In this document: in pieces, positions 49,622 to 59,526 of the stretch
How the letters are laid out: each line of letters starts with the position of its first letter
How positions within the stretch are numbered: the stretch's first letter is position 1
Assembly: GCF_028765345.1 (NCBI RefSeq)
Contig: NZ_JARAJZ010000010.1
Span: forward strand, 62,001-126,000
Length of the DNA stretch: 64,000 nucleotides
From: Sporolactobacillus sp. CQH2019
Lineage (GTDB): Bacteria; Bacillota; Bacilli; Bacillales; Sporolactobacillaceae
Direction of reading: 5' to 3'
Program-made: the position numbers and the translations under genes
The notes under the pieces: model-generated
Told to the model about the DNA's origin: nothing
The model's database searches: none
Seen by the model: only the letters and a program-made list of their open reading frames with translations

Positions 49622-51136
49622 TCACTCTGAATGATTTTTCGCTAAATTCTCCAGCTTCCAGTAATTAGGCTTTCCGCTGCCCAGCAGAGGAACCTCCGAT
49701 AAATGGTCAATTCTTGACGGCGTGTATAATAATGATAATTTTTTGCTCTTGATAAACTTTTTAAATTCCCTTAATGAAACATCGGACAGGGTCGTGAACA
49801 TCACAATTTGCTCGCCCTTTCGGGTGTCGGGGATGCTGACGGCATAAAAGACGGACTCACCGAAGCAATCTAATGCTAATTCCTCAACCTTATTCAGGGA
49901 GATCATTTCACCGGCAATTTTGGCAAACCGTTTTAATCTTGATATGATCCGAATAAATCCATCTTGATCGATTTCAGCAATATCGCCGGTATTATACCAT
50001 TCGCCGCAGGGAACAAAGCCTTTTTTGTGGATTAAATAGCCTTTCATCACGTTCGGTCCCTTAAGCAGCAAATTTCCGCCTTCTTTAACGCCCTCCACTT
50101 TGGCAATCTTCGCTTCCATCAACGGCATTAATTGGCCGACCGTTCCTTCTTTATAATGCTGAGGCGTATTCAGGGAAATGATCGGCGATGTTTCCGTTGA
50201 CCCATAGCCCTCTAAAATGGTAATTCCGAATTTATTGTGATAGAGCTCCCTGACATCTTTCTGCAGCCTTTCGCCGCCTGCGACAACAATTCTTAACGTC
50301 TGTAATTGTTCTTTTGTCGCGAACTTGGCGTAATTCTCGAAAAATGTGTTGGTGGCAACAAAGATCGTACTTTTATCTTTTTGGATCGCTTTCGGAATCT
50401 CTCTGTAACTAAGCGGAGAGGGATAGAGAAACGTCTTAACACTTGTGATAAGAGGAAGCACTGAGCCGACCGTCATGCCGAACGAGTGAAACAACGGCAG
50501 CGGATTGAAAATGCGATCGCTCTCTCTGACCTCGATATGTTTGAAAACTTGCTTGATATTGGCAAAAATGTTCCGATGGGTCAGAACGACGCCTTTCGGT
50601 TTTGACTCTGTCCCGGAAGTGAACAGGATAATCTCTCCCTCCTCTCTTTTTTTAAGGCCGGATACTCTTGACTCGATCAATCCGGATATTTTGTGAAAGA
50701 CGGAGATTCCGTTTGCTAAATCTTCCAGGTAAACAATTTTGACCTGTTTCTCCATCTCTTCAATCACATAGCCTAAATCTGCCTTTTTAACAAACTGTCT
50801 GGATGTGATAACAGTCTCTAAGGAAGCCGTTTCAATACAGTCGATAATGTTTTGCGTTCCCATCGTAAAGTTTAAAATACAGGGGTCCTGTTCATTTTTA
50901 AACAAAGAAAAGAGTACAACTACCTGGCCGACGACATTTGGCAAATAGATACCGACCCTTTTTTCACTTTTGAGGAGTTCGTTTATTTTTTTACTCATGA
51001 TATTTACGGCAATAAGAAATTTTTTATAGGTGAAAGGGCCATTGGTGTCTTCGATAACGACTTTTTTAGGATGCAACTTGACTTGTTTGACCATTTCATC
51101 GAATAAATTAACTGAATCCGGTATCTCTAATGTCAA
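49622..51136 (-). CDS. AMP-forming acyl-CoA/acyl-ACP synthetase
   Basis: About 504 residues from TTG 51136 with GGGAGTGA upstream; an ATG at 51160 is in frame. ANL-superfamily motifs: FTSGTESKPKGVVLTH (P-loop), FHSFGM, EGYGSTETSP, YNTGDIAEID and the hinge RLKRFAKIAGEMISL. The last resembles the Aas acyl-ACP synthetase C-terminus rather than long-chain acyl-CoA ligases. It activates a fatty or aromatic acid with ATP. Without the acyltransferase domain of Aas, it could be an acid salvage enzyme. It is alone. Confidence 0.88.
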   Translation of the reverse strand: MTLEIPDSVNLFDEMVKQVKLHPKKVVIEDTNGPFTYKKFLIAVNIMSKKINELLKSEKRVGIYLPNVVGQVVVLFSLFKNEQDPCILNFTMGTQNIIDCIETASLETVITSRQFVKKADLGYVIEEMEKQVKIVYLEDLANGISVFHKISGLIESRVSGLKKREEGEIILFTSGTESKPKGVVLTHRNIFANIKQVFKHIEVRESDRIFNPLPLFHSFGMTVGSVLPLITSVKTFLYPSPLSYREIPKAIQKDKSTIFVATNTFFENYAKFATKEQLQTLRIVVAGGERLQKDVRELYHNKFGITILEGYGSTETSPIISLNTPQHYKEGTVGQLMPLMEAKIAKVEGVKEGGNLLLKGPNVMKGYLIHKKGFVPCGEWYNTGDIAEIDQDGFIRIISRLKRFAKIAGEMISLNKVEELALDCFGESVFYAVSIPDTRKGEQIVMFTTLSDVSLREFKKFIKSKKLSLLYTPSRIDHLSEVPLLGSGKPNYWKLENLAKNHSE

Positions 51137-51160
51137 AATCTTCACTCCCAGTAAAAACAT

Positions 51161-51856
51161 TCATTTTCTTAATTATAGTACCATTTACTAAAGCAAGGAC
51201 ATGCCAAACAGCACTTTTCGGACAATATCATGATCGTAAAAAGGCGACTACAGTTGAAAAGTACGAAAAAAGCATAAAAAATGTTTCATTGATCTCCAGC
51301 CGGCTATCGTATGGAGAAAAGCAGAGGCAGCCATCGGATTTGTTCTCCCTTGGAAAAACCGGAAAAGAAGCGGATGCCGGTCTGCACCGCTGAAAAAGAT
51401 GAACTCAATGGATATTTTCACCAATAAAAATGCAGTGAACCGACCCGATGATCGGCGATAAATTCTGTTTCCGGTTTGCGGGATTACGGTATTCGGGAAA
51501 AACCGATCATTTGAATAAGGCGGGGAAGACGATGTCGAATCGTAAACAGGGATCTTTATTATTGAGAGGCCATCGTATCCGGCATGAATCGTTTTCAAAG
51601 GCCGGATGTGCCGGCGATGTATAAGTTTTGTACGTTGACAGATCGAGCCAGGGACAGAGCTTGATTATTCTCTGTCCTCGATTTTGGCAGGCTGTTAAGG
51701 CACAGGGTGCTATAAGAAAGAGAATCTTTAAAGCCGAAACGCCGCATCCGCCAAGGCTGTTACGAGGCTCTGTCTGTGCCGAAAATCTGACGGAACCGAC
51801 GGCATGTCGCGAATCACACGTTTGCTCCTGCAAGATTCCGATACGGAAACAGTGCT
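51161..51856. other. Gene-poor interval
   Basis: About 700 bases between leftward genes. Several overlapping frames occur on both strands but none has a binding site, conserved motif or plausible composition. I see no gene. Confidence 0.4.
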
Positions 51857-52432
51857 TTATTTTTTTGTGAATATGAGGCCGAAATGATAGGGCGGCAGAT
51901 CAAAAGAATCGAGCAGAGAGAATCCTTCCTGTTCCGCCCATTCACTGATCTTTTCGGGTGTCGGCCTGATCTCGAGTGAGGGTCCCCGCGGGGTGTCCCC
52001 GTATTTCCAGTGAATGACGCCCGCTTTACCGCTACTGCCCAGCAAATCGTAAGCCCCTTTCAGCAAGTCGAGCGGTCTTTCACAATGAAGAATATTAAAA
52101 AGCGTGATGTAGTCAACGTTTCCTATATATTTTCCAAGCCATTCGGCGCGATCCGCGGCGGACACATCCCCGCGGACGAGCGTGACATTTTTCAGCGTTT
52201 GCTCCAGTGCTTTTGCCCTGCAGGACTCAATCATTTCCGGATCGATATCGATGCCTACGGCCTGTCCGCCGATCCGTTTGGCAGCCGGTATTAAAAAAGT
52301 TCCGTATCCGCAGCCGACATCCATCAGTGTATGAATATCCCGCCCAATGCCCATCTGTTCAAGGATCTGATCCGGATCGAAAAAAGTTTTCCATAAATGT
52401 TCATCCGGCATGCCGGATTCTCTGTATTTCAT
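51857..52432 (-). CDS. SAM-dependent methyltransferase
   Basis: About 191 residues, with the preferred start at ATG 52432 (MKYRESGMPDEHLW); an in-frame start up to 52579 would add 49 residues. Class I methyltransferase motifs are LMDVGCGYGTFLIPA (motif I), VGIDIDPEMIE (motif II) and DYITLFNILHC (motif IV-like). It methylates a small molecule of unknown identity. The product could be a metabolite or antibiotic. No cluster surrounds it. Confidence 0.85.
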   Translation of the reverse strand: MKYRESGMPDEHLWKTFFDPDQILEQMGIGRDIHTLMDVGCGYGTFLIPAAKRIGGQAVGIDIDPEMIESCRAKALEQTLKNVTLVRGDVSAADRAEWLGKYIGNVDYITLFNILHCERPLDLLKGAYDLLGSSGKAGVIHWKYGDTPRGPSLEIRPTPEKISEWAEQEGFSLLDSFDLPPYHFGLIFTKK

Positions 52433-52664
52433 CTCGATACACCACTTCTGTTTTTTATAGAGGCATTCACGATAAAATTTTTCCAATCTTAAATATAGCA
52501 TATTGAGATGCCGGATTAGATCATTTATGCTTACCGTAAAAGATAAGCTTTTGCTCGTCCAGGGAATACGATTGATCACATCGGCATTAAATCTGCGTGT
52601 GGATTAAGAGGCTGAACGAGAGGGATTTAAAACAGCTGAATAAGACTTAAGGGGGGCATCCGTC

Positions 52665-53060
52665 ATGGAGGACGGCAGAATGACATTTCCATCAATCGAT
52701 GCATACATTTTACAATTTCCATCCGAAGTTCAGGACACACTGAGAACACTGCGAAAAGTGATCAAAGAGTCGGCACCGCTGGCAGACGAAAAGATCAGCT
52801 ATCAAATGCCCGCTTTTGCTTTGCACGGAATTCTGGTATACTTTGCTGCCTATAAAAAGCACATAGGCTTTTATCCGACCTCCAGCGGAATCACTGCCTT
52901 TAAGCGTGAACTGTCGGCCTATAAAACGTCAAAAGGGGCGGTGCAGTTTCCGATCGGAAAGCCGCTGCCTTACGAATTAATCAGCAGGATTGTGAAATAC
53001 AGAGTTGCCGAGAATAAAAAACGGGCAGAAGACAGATTGAAAAAGAGGCAGTCACATTGA
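52665..53060 (+). CDS. DUF1801 family protein
   Basis: About 131 residues with GGGGGG upstream. It starts MEDGRMTFPSIDAYILQFPS and includes ADEKISYQMPAFALHGILVY and FAAYKKHIGFYPTSSG, the core of the DUF1801 (YdhG-like) family. YdhG-like proteins have been linked to iron/frataxin-like functions, but the role is not settled. It is monocistronic and divergent from the methyltransferase. Confidence 0.85.
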   Translation: MEDGRMTFPSIDAYILQFPSEVQDTLRTLRKVIKESAPLADEKISYQMPAFALHGILVYFAAYKKHIGFYPTSSGITAFKRELSAYKTSKGAVQFPIGKPLPYELISRIVKYRVAENKKRAEDRLKKRQSH

Positions 53061-54000
53061 CCCGGAGAAAAAATTGTCTTCGGAAATTACAGTGAGAGCA
53101 TGAGCAGGATGCCAGTCCCGCTTTTTGCAGATACGCCTGTCTCCCATTCAGACTGAATGCTGTAATAGCCAGGGGAAGGATGCCGGCTGATCCGAAACGA
53201 ATCGCTGCAGCTGTTACAGGAGGGATCTGGTGATCACGAGACACGGGGATTTGATTTTTCCTGGACGCTCATTTAGCATTTTCTCTTCATTTGCAGGGTT
53301 CAATTTCTAATTGAATTATCGATGCAGAAAAATCCCTTTCATTATTTCTCAGCGGCTTTTTGCAGACGTTTATGGCTATGCTAAAATCTGTCGTATTGGA
53401 GCCGGTCCCGGCCTTTAAACGGCCGAATCATTTCCGGTGCAGACATTTACGATTCTAGATATTTGATTGATTAGAAATATATCAATTATTCTCTATGGAT
53501 GGCATTCCATCCGGAAAATAAATCTGTCCCGAGATAATGATTAGGACGTATATTTTTAATCCGGACCACGCTGAAGGGAAACCGCCGGAGCGGTCCGGCA
53601 GCCAGTCCGCAGATCAAGGCAAAAAATAATCCATCTTGCGCCTAACAAAGGATGGAAGACGGAATCGGACTTTCACATTTTGGAATGAATCCACAGCTGG
53701 GAAAGATGCCGTGGCCTTTTGTCTTTCTAATAGGGTATGTCGGATGCATGAACCTGGTTCAAAGATTATATTGGCATTAGCCGTGGCGCGCACGGCCAGG
53801 TTCACTATTTTTAAAAGCAATGCCTTCATGACCTGAAACACTTCCGCCGTTTCTGCGCGCCGGTTCACCGCTTCTTTTGAAAGAAAGCGCTCGCATGCTG
53901 CCGGCTGCTGCGTAGCATTGGACGTATCGGGAAAGTTTGCCCTATAATGATTTTATGAATAATTTGTGAAATCTACATGCTGAGAAAAGGGGAAACCAAG
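53061..54000. other. Intergenic region without supported gene
   Basis: About 940 bases. I see no gene; scattered frames lack starts and known motifs. A TATAAT near 53942 could be the -10 of the flavin-reductase gene, with a weak -35 about 19 bases upstream. Confidence 0.4.
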
Positions 54001-54477
54001 ATGGATGCAAAAGCAAAGAAAACGGCTCTGCGCGGTATTACGTACGGTTTGTATCTTGTGGGGACAAAAGATGAAAAAGGAATCAACGCTTTCACAGGAA
54101 ACTGGCTGACACAGACCTCTTTTGAACCGCCGCTGGTCGCCCTTGCCGTCAAAGCGGGCACACGTTCCCAGGAACAAATTGCGGCCGCCGGCGTGTTCAG
54201 CGTCAATATTCTGGAAACCGGACAGAAGGATATGGCTACCGCATTTTTCCGGGCTTTGGAACCGGAAGGCAATAAGCTGGCCGGATATGAATTTTATACC
54301 GAAGAAACGGGCTGCCCGATCTTCAAGGATGCGCTCAGTTATTTTGAATGCAAAGTTGTCGAGAAGGTGGAAAAGGGCGACCACTATCTATACATCGGCG
54401 AAGTAATCGGTGCCGGTGTGCATCGCGAAGGCGATCCGCTGACGATGAAGGAGACCGGCTTTTATTACGGCGGCTGA
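54001..54477 (+). CDS. Flavin reductase-like (FMN-binding split-barrel) protein
   Basis: About 158 residues from ATG 54001 (GAAAAGGGGAA upstream). Family motifs: GITYGLYLVGTKDEKGINAF, NWLTQTSFEPPLVALAVK, GVFSVNILETGQKDMA. These proteins bind FMN and reduce it with NAD(P)H for a partner monooxygenase, or serve alone. No monooxygenase lies next to it. It is followed 70 bases later by threonine aldolase, possibly co-transcribed. Confidence 0.88.
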   Translation: MDAKAKKTALRGITYGLYLVGTKDEKGINAFTGNWLTQTSFEPPLVALAVKAGTRSQEQIAAAGVFSVNILETGQKDMATAFFRALEPEGNKLAGYEFYTEETGCPIFKDALSYFECKVVEKVEKGDHYLYIGEVIGAGVHREGDPLTMKETGFYYGG

Positions 54478-54546
54478 TCATATCCTTATTTTCTGATTTT
54501 AGAAAAGGGGGTACAATGGTATAAAAACCTGAGGTGGAGGCAGCGA

Positions 54547-55593
54547 ATGTACAGCTTTAAGAATGATTACAGCGAAGGGGCACATCCAAGAATTCTCAAT
54601 GCGTTAATTGAATCAAATCTGGAGCAGGAAGAGGGCTATGGGGAAGACCATTATTCATTAAAGGCGATCGATCTGCTTAAGCAGAGACTTGGGCGGCAGG
54701 ATGCTGCCGTTCATCTGATCCCGGGCGGAACGCAGACGAACCTGATTGCGATATCCGCTTTTTTGCGGCCGCATGAAGCTGCCATTGCGGCAAAAACCGG
54801 CCACATCAACGTGCACGAGACCGGTGCTATTGAGGCGACGGGGCACAAAGTGCTCATCGCCGAATCGGATGAAGGCGGGAAACTGACCCCTGAAGCGGTT
54901 CAGAAGGTACTCGATGCGCATCCCGATGAGCACATGGTGAAACCAAAGCTGGTCTACATTTCCGATACGACCGAAATAGGAGCCGTCTATACGAAGAGCG
55001 AATTGGAGCAGCTAAGCGAATTTTGCCGTACACATCATCTGATTCTGTATATGGACGGCGCCAGGATCGGATCGGCACTCTGTTCAAAGGGCAACGACCT
55101 GGAACTGGCCGATCTGCCCGGGCTTCTCGACGCTTTCTATATCGGCGGCACCAAGAACGGCGCTCTGCTCGGCGAGGCCCTGATCATTTGCCGCGAGGCA
55201 CTGAAAGAAGACTTCCGGTACTACATAAAGCAAAAAGGGGCACTGCTTGCCAAAGGAAGGATCCTCGGGATTCAGTTTCTCGAACTGTTCAAGGACAACC
55301 TGTTCTTTAAGCTGGCAGCGCACGCCAATCAGATGGCGGACAGACTCAGAGCCGGGCTGTCGGAAGCGCATTTTGCTTTTCTGGCAGATTCTCCGTCCAA
55401 TCAGATCTTCCCGATCCTGCCCGATTCACTGATCGCCGAGCTCCAGCGCAGCTATGAATTTATTATCTGGGAAAGGGTCGATGCGGCTCACTCTGCCATT
55501 CGCCTCGTCACCTCCTGGGCAACGAAAGAAGATCAAGTCTCGGCATTTCTGGAAAATATCAAAAAAGGCCTGCAAGACGCCGGTCGAAAATAA
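54547..55593 (+). CDS. ltaE: Low-specificity L-threonine aldolase
   Basis: 348 residues, with PLP-binding Lys203 in GGTKNG. Other markers: HLIPGGTQTNLIAI, HETGAIEATG, YMDGARIGSAL. It cleaves threonine and allo-threonine to glycine and acetaldehyde and may also act on beta-hydroxy amino acids. It lies downstream of the flavin-reductase gene. A GTGGAGGC box precedes the ATG. Function is well supported at family level. Confidence 0.93.
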   Translation: MYSFKNDYSEGAHPRILNALIESNLEQEEGYGEDHYSLKAIDLLKQRLGRQDAAVHLIPGGTQTNLIAISAFLRPHEAAIAAKTGHINVHETGAIEATGHKVLIAESDEGGKLTPEAVQKVLDAHPDEHMVKPKLVYISDTTEIGAVYTKSELEQLSEFCRTHHLILYMDGARIGSALCSKGNDLELADLPGLLDAFYIGGTKNGALLGEALIICREALKEDFRYYIKQKGALLAKGRILGIQFLELFKDNLFFKLAAHANQMADRLRAGLSEAHFAFLADSPSNQIFPILPDSLIAELQRSYEFIIWERVDAAHSAIRLVTSWATKEDQVSAFLENIKKGLQDAGRK

Positions 55594-55740
55594 ATATCGA
55601 TTGTTGGAGAAGCAGAGGCCGGGCTTTTCCGATAAAGTGATGATCCGGGGAACAATCGCTTTCCGGATTTTTTTGCTGCAATCATCCGGAGTATCTTTCG
55701 GCCTTCCGGCGATGGGGGTGATTACATAAAAATGACCGGA

Positions 55741-56997
55741 TCAATCAGTTTTACATGCTTTGTTAATTTCAATCGGAATGATACGCTCTAAAAGAATCAG
55801 GAAGCAAGCTGAAAATACCAAAATAAGAATAAAGGTCAGAAACAGCGGAACAGCCAGATGCATATTCAATCCGGCACCTGCCAGAACAGGTCCGAGAATC
55901 GAGCCGGTCTGCCATGCGGCATTGATGACACCGTTATATCGCCCCCGGGTCTGTTCAAGAGCAAGATCGTTAGCCAGCGCAGGGAGATCTGAGAACAGAA
56001 CGGTTTCTCCGACGGCAGTAATTGCAAATGAAGAGACGAGGCTCAACGAGGAAAGTTTCGGCTTCAGAAAACCGGAAATAAAGATAATGAAACATCCCAC
56101 AGCGAAAAATAGTGCGGCAGCGGCTATGGCACGGGTTCTGCGTACATTTTTAATCGATTTCAGGATAAAGGCCTGTCCTAAGATGATGACAAGGCTATTC
56201 ACAAAGAAAGCATCACCGATAATATGAACCGATGCATGAGCCTGATCGGTTGTCCATTGAGGGAAGGCTGTTGTTGTCAGTCCGGACATGACTATTGCGA
56301 TCAATGAATAAACGAGTGACAGCCCACTAAGGACTTTATCGTTGCCCGCTTTGTCGAGACCGAAAAAATGATGAATTTGTTTTTCAGAATGGTGAACCTG
56401 TACATTTTTGAAATCGTTCATCAGCCATTTTTGTCCGGACAGAGCAAAGAGAATAAAAGTTGCCGCATCGAAAATGAAGATGGACTGAAAAGAAAAGAGA
56501 GAATAAGAATGAATTACCGTGCCGCCCAGCGCTGCGCCGAGACCCGAGCCGAGATTTTGCAAGGCAAAGGCGATGCCGAAGATGCTGCTTTTTGCTGTAT
56601 CCCCGGCGGAATCAGCCAATATCACAGAGAGGGTATTCCACGATCCTGCAGCACCGGCTCCCGACAGCATACTCGCAAGAAATGCCGTCTCTTCATTCGA
56701 AGCAAAGGCAAACAGTATCCGGCCTGCGGCGTCAAGGATCAACGTGCAAAGGAAAACGCGTTTTATGCCGGCCCGATCGGCCAGGATTCCCGATAACGGC
56801 ACAGCTATAACGCCTGCAAGACCGCCTGAACCGACGATCATACCGGAAAGTGACAGCGGAATGTCCCGTAATTGATGCAGATAAAGAATGAGATAAGGCT
56901 CGGTCATCCCCGTCCCAAACAGAGAAAGAGTATACCCCGATAGAATCTGCCACGTCCCTTTTTCAAAAGGGAGAAGAGCGCGCTTTGACCTGAACAA
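55741..56997 (-). CDS. MFS transporter
   Basis: 418 residues with about twelve hydrophobic segments. It begins LSGYTLSLFGTGMTEPYLIL and shows a conserved GILADRAGIKRVFLCT loop 2-3 motif typical of major facilitator drug:H+ antiporters. It is divergent from a WYL-type regulator at 57118, which probably controls it. The substrate is unknown; drug or metabolite export is likely. Confidence 0.9.
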   Translation of the reverse strand: MFRSKRALLPFEKGTWQILSGYTLSLFGTGMTEPYLILYLHQLRDIPLSLSGMIVGSGGLAGVIAVPLSGILADRAGIKRVFLCTLILDAAGRILFAFASNEETAFLASMLSGAGAAGSWNTLSVILADSAGDTAKSSIFGIAFALQNLGSGLGAALGGTVIHSYSLFSFQSIFIFDAATFILFALSGQKWLMNDFKNVQVHHSEKQIHHFFGLDKAGNDKVLSGLSLVYSLIAIVMSGLTTTAFPQWTTDQAHASVHIIGDAFFVNSLVIILGQAFILKSIKNVRRTRAIAAAALFFAVGCFIIFISGFLKPKLSSLSLVSSFAITAVGETVLFSDLPALANDLALEQTRGRYNGVINAAWQTGSILGPVLAGAGLNMHLAVPLFLTFILILVFSACFLILLERIIPIEINKACKTD

Positions 56998-57056
56998 TCT
57001 ATGGTCTTCCTTTCTTTTTATTTTAACTGTCTGAGTTCCATCTTAATGAAAAATCC

Positions 57057-57071
57057 TGACATCTTCTGTCA
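57057..57071. promoter_or_regulatory. Candidate operator between transporter and regulator
   Basis: TGACA-TCTTC-TGTCA is a perfect 5-base inverted repeat in the 120-base divergent gap. It is the obvious site for the adjacent WYL-domain regulator, by position only. Confidence 0.45.
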
Positions 57072-57117
57072 TCTATTAGTGTTATACTTATAAAAAAACA
57101 GAACAGGGCGGGATTCC

Positions 57118-58077
57118 ATGCGTGCGGACAGATTGTTGTCGATTCTTTTGTCTCTGCGGGCCGGGGGTGTGACATCTGCAAAAACATTGGCGGAAAAACT
57201 GGAGGTTTCGGAACGCACGATTTACAGAGATATCGATGCTCTGAGTTTCTCGGGATTTCCAGTCTATGCCGTGCGGGGAGTGCAGGGCGGTTATGCTTTA
57301 GACAAACATTTTCGTATGGATCTAACGGATGTTACTTTGTCGGAAGTAAAAAATCTGCTCATTGTCCGATCGCCGCGCCCTCTTTCTGATCTTGGATTCG
57401 GCTCAAATCAACGAACGATTCATAAATTAATCATGAATCTCCCCGGCTCCCGCCGGGCGGAGATCAACCAATTCAGCAAACGGATTTATCTTGATTCTGC
57501 CTGCTGGTTCGGCATACATGATAAGGTCCCCTGCTTAACGGCGATAGAGTCGGCCATGAAGAGGAATCTGCAGATTCATATTGATTATCAAAAAGGGAAT
57601 GGGAAAATCATCTCAAGAGAAATCGCTCCCTATGGTCTGGCTGCGAAAACAGATTCCTGGTACCTGATCGCCAAACATGAAAATGTATTGAGGGTCTACC
57701 GCGTGTCCAGAGTCCAGAATGTAAAACCAACCGGACAATCATTCCTTTTTCCAAAGGACTTTAATGTTGCCCGGTTTTGGAAGGACTGGTGCCGCGAGTT
57801 TGAAGAGAGCCGGCCGATCTATTCGGTTATTTTGCGGATGAATCCGGAAAATGTGCCGGAATTGCAGATAAATAAAAGCAGAATTCAAGACTTGAATCAA
57901 GGGGAACGGTCGCTCTTCAGGATACAATTTGAAACGTTCAAACAGGCAGAACGGGAAATATTAAGCCTGGGCCCAAAGGCTGAAGTGATACAACCGGCCG
58001 ATTTACGTGAGAGGATCCGGGAGAAAATCTTACAGTCGGCAGAAATATATCGAGAAAAGGCTGCTGATCGAAAGTAG
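57118..58077 (+). CDS. HTH_11/WYL-domain transcriptional regulator (YafY-like)
   Basis: 319 residues. N-terminal helix-turn-helix (LLSLRAGGVTSAKTLAEKLE, SERTIYRDIDAL) and a central WYL-type domain (KTDSWYLIAKHENVLRVYRV). These regulators sense small ligands or nucleic acids through the WYL domain. Divergent orientation to the MFS gene indicates that it controls the transporter and itself. The ATG follows a GGGCGGG box. Confidence 0.88.
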   Translation: MRADRLLSILLSLRAGGVTSAKTLAEKLEVSERTIYRDIDALSFSGFPVYAVRGVQGGYALDKHFRMDLTDVTLSEVKNLLIVRSPRPLSDLGFGSNQRTIHKLIMNLPGSRRAEINQFSKRIYLDSACWFGIHDKVPCLTAIESAMKRNLQIHIDYQKGNGKIISREIAPYGLAAKTDSWYLIAKHENVLRVYRVSRVQNVKPTGQSFLFPKDFNVARFWKDWCREFEESRPIYSVILRMNPENVPELQINKSRIQDLNQGERSLFRIQFETFKQAEREILSLGPKAEVIQPADLRERIREKILQSAEIYREKAADRK

Positions 58078-58738
58078 GCAAATTCAATCGGTGAAAGCTA
58101 AGTTTTATTCTTGAGACATCTAATAAACGGTGCTTCCTGTATCATCTTTTCATAAATCCACGACAACAAATTAAAATAAGAACCTTTCTAACGTTCGAAA
58201 CCAAGGGTGATCTCAATAACGGTAATGGGTTTCGATAGAGTGTACCGATTATTCACACTTATTAATTTTCAGAAGTCGACTGCAGATTTCCCACCCTTCA
58301 GGGACGATTCCTGACAGCTTACTGATTCTTTAACTGTAACTGTTGATATTGAACAGTTCACTGACGATTTTTTCGACTTTGCTGATGATATGCCGACGTG
58401 ACTGCCGATTTTCAGCACCGTTCATGTGAATCTGCGGCAAACCGAAGAAAAACATCGGGCGCTCTCGAATTTTGCACCTGTCCGCGCATGATATCGCCTT
58501 TCAGACCGCTTGCACAAATGTTTTGCCCTTCAAAAGCATAGAGATTGCCTTTCAGAGGAGGGCATGACGCATTCATGCCACGACTGGCTAGATGAACTGA
58601 GAATTTTTCATCTAAATTGTATTTCGTTTATTGATTTCGGGCTGTTTACGGCTTTTTGAAAGTGGAAATCAGTGTTGTGCATGATTGATCACCGACCCGG
58701 TGTCGATTTTCAGGTGAGCTCCCAGACTAACAAACTTA
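58078..58738. other. Intergenic region with degenerate TCGCC-type motifs
   Basis: About 660 bases with no gene. TATCGCCTTTCAG near 58493, TTTTGCCCTTCAA near 58521 and ATTGCCTTTCAGA near 58548 recur every 25 bases or so. They resemble the reverse complement of the GGGCGAT subrepeats of the 43-kb array. This could be an old, decayed copy of that repeat. Confidence 0.4.
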
Positions 58739-58767
58739 TTTACATAACTAATATTATTAGCTATAAT
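58739..58767 (+). promoter_or_regulatory. SigmaA promoter with operator for the MBL-TetR operon
   Basis: TTTACA (58739-58744), a 17-base spacer and TATAAT (58762-58767) form a good promoter. CTAATATTATTAG at 58748-58760 is a perfect inverted repeat with a single central base, inside the spacer. The TetR-type protein of the operon is the natural ligand, implying autorepression. Confidence 0.7.
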
Positions 58768-58800
58768 ACTAATGAGAATAGTGAAAGGGAGTCTTGTACA

Positions 58801-59526
58801 ATGAAAATTACGCAGGAAGGTTCCGTTTATCAGCTTACTTTCTTTCCGTCCTGGTTTCCTGTCAATTGTTATTTAGTGGATGAGGGGAATGGATTGACGC
58901 TCATCGATGCCGCCTTGCCGTTTAGCTATAAAGGAATCCTGAAGGCTGCAGAAAATATCGGCAAACCGATCACGAGGATTCTGCTGACACATGCGCACAG
59001 CGATCATATCGGATCCCTGGACAGACTTAAAAAACTGCTCCCTGACTGCGAAGTGGTGATTTCCGCGCGGGATGCGAAACTGCTGAGAGGCGACGCGGCA
59101 TTGGAGGCGGATGAACCGCAGACGCCTGTCAAAGGCGGCGTACCGAAACCGGGTCAGATTGAAACGACTCCCGATACTCTCGTTTCCGAAGGCGATATTG
59201 TCGGATCTTTTCAAGTCATTGCATCCCCAGGGCATACGCCCGGACACATCGCCCTCTACAATGAAAAAACGAAAGCGCTGATTGCCGGCGATGCCTTTCA
59301 GGTAAGGGGAGGGGTCGCTGTTTCAGGAAATCTAAGGCCCCTGTTTCCTTTCCCGGCCTGGGCTACCTGGAATAAAGAAGTTGCTGTTCAAAGTGCGTTG
59401 AAACTAAAAAAATTGTCTCCAAGCTTATTAGCTGTCGGGCACGGAAAACTGCTGCATCATCCTGAAAAAATCATGGCGCGCGCCATTCAGCAGGCTGAAA
59501 AAGCTTTGAAAGGGGGAACGAAATGA
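58801..59526 (+). CDS. MBL-fold metallo-hydrolase
   Basis: About 241 residues from ATG 58801 with AAAGGGAG upstream; an in-frame ATG at 58672 lies upstream of the promoter and is unlikely. The dinuclear-zinc motif THAHSDHIGS is clear, with a second His in SPGHTPGHIALY, then AGDAF and a final GHGKLL. It is an MBL hydrolase of unknown substrate (family includes glyoxalase II, lactonases and RNases). Its stop overlaps the following tetR start (ATGA), so the two are translationally coupled. Confidence 0.92.
   Translation: MKITQEGSVYQLTFFPSWFPVNCYLVDEGNGLTLIDAALPFSYKGILKAAENIGKPITRILLTHAHSDHIGSLDRLKKLLPDCEVVISARDAKLLRGDAALEADEPQTPVKGGVPKPGQIETTPDTLVSEGDIVGSFQVIASPGHTPGHIALYNEKTKALIAGDAFQVRGGVAVSGNLRPLFPFPAWATWNKEVAVQSALKLKKLSPSLLAVGHGKLLHHPEKIMARAIQQAEKALKGGTK

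Noticed and set aside
49353-49625. Leftward 90-codon frame downstream of the acyl-CoA synthetase
   Set aside because: Starts with an overlapping GTG without binding site; composition and lack of motif give no support.
53614-53868. Frames on both strands in the 53-54 kb gap
   Set aside because: Overlapping open frames without start signals or conserved residues; typical chance frames in GC-richer spacer.
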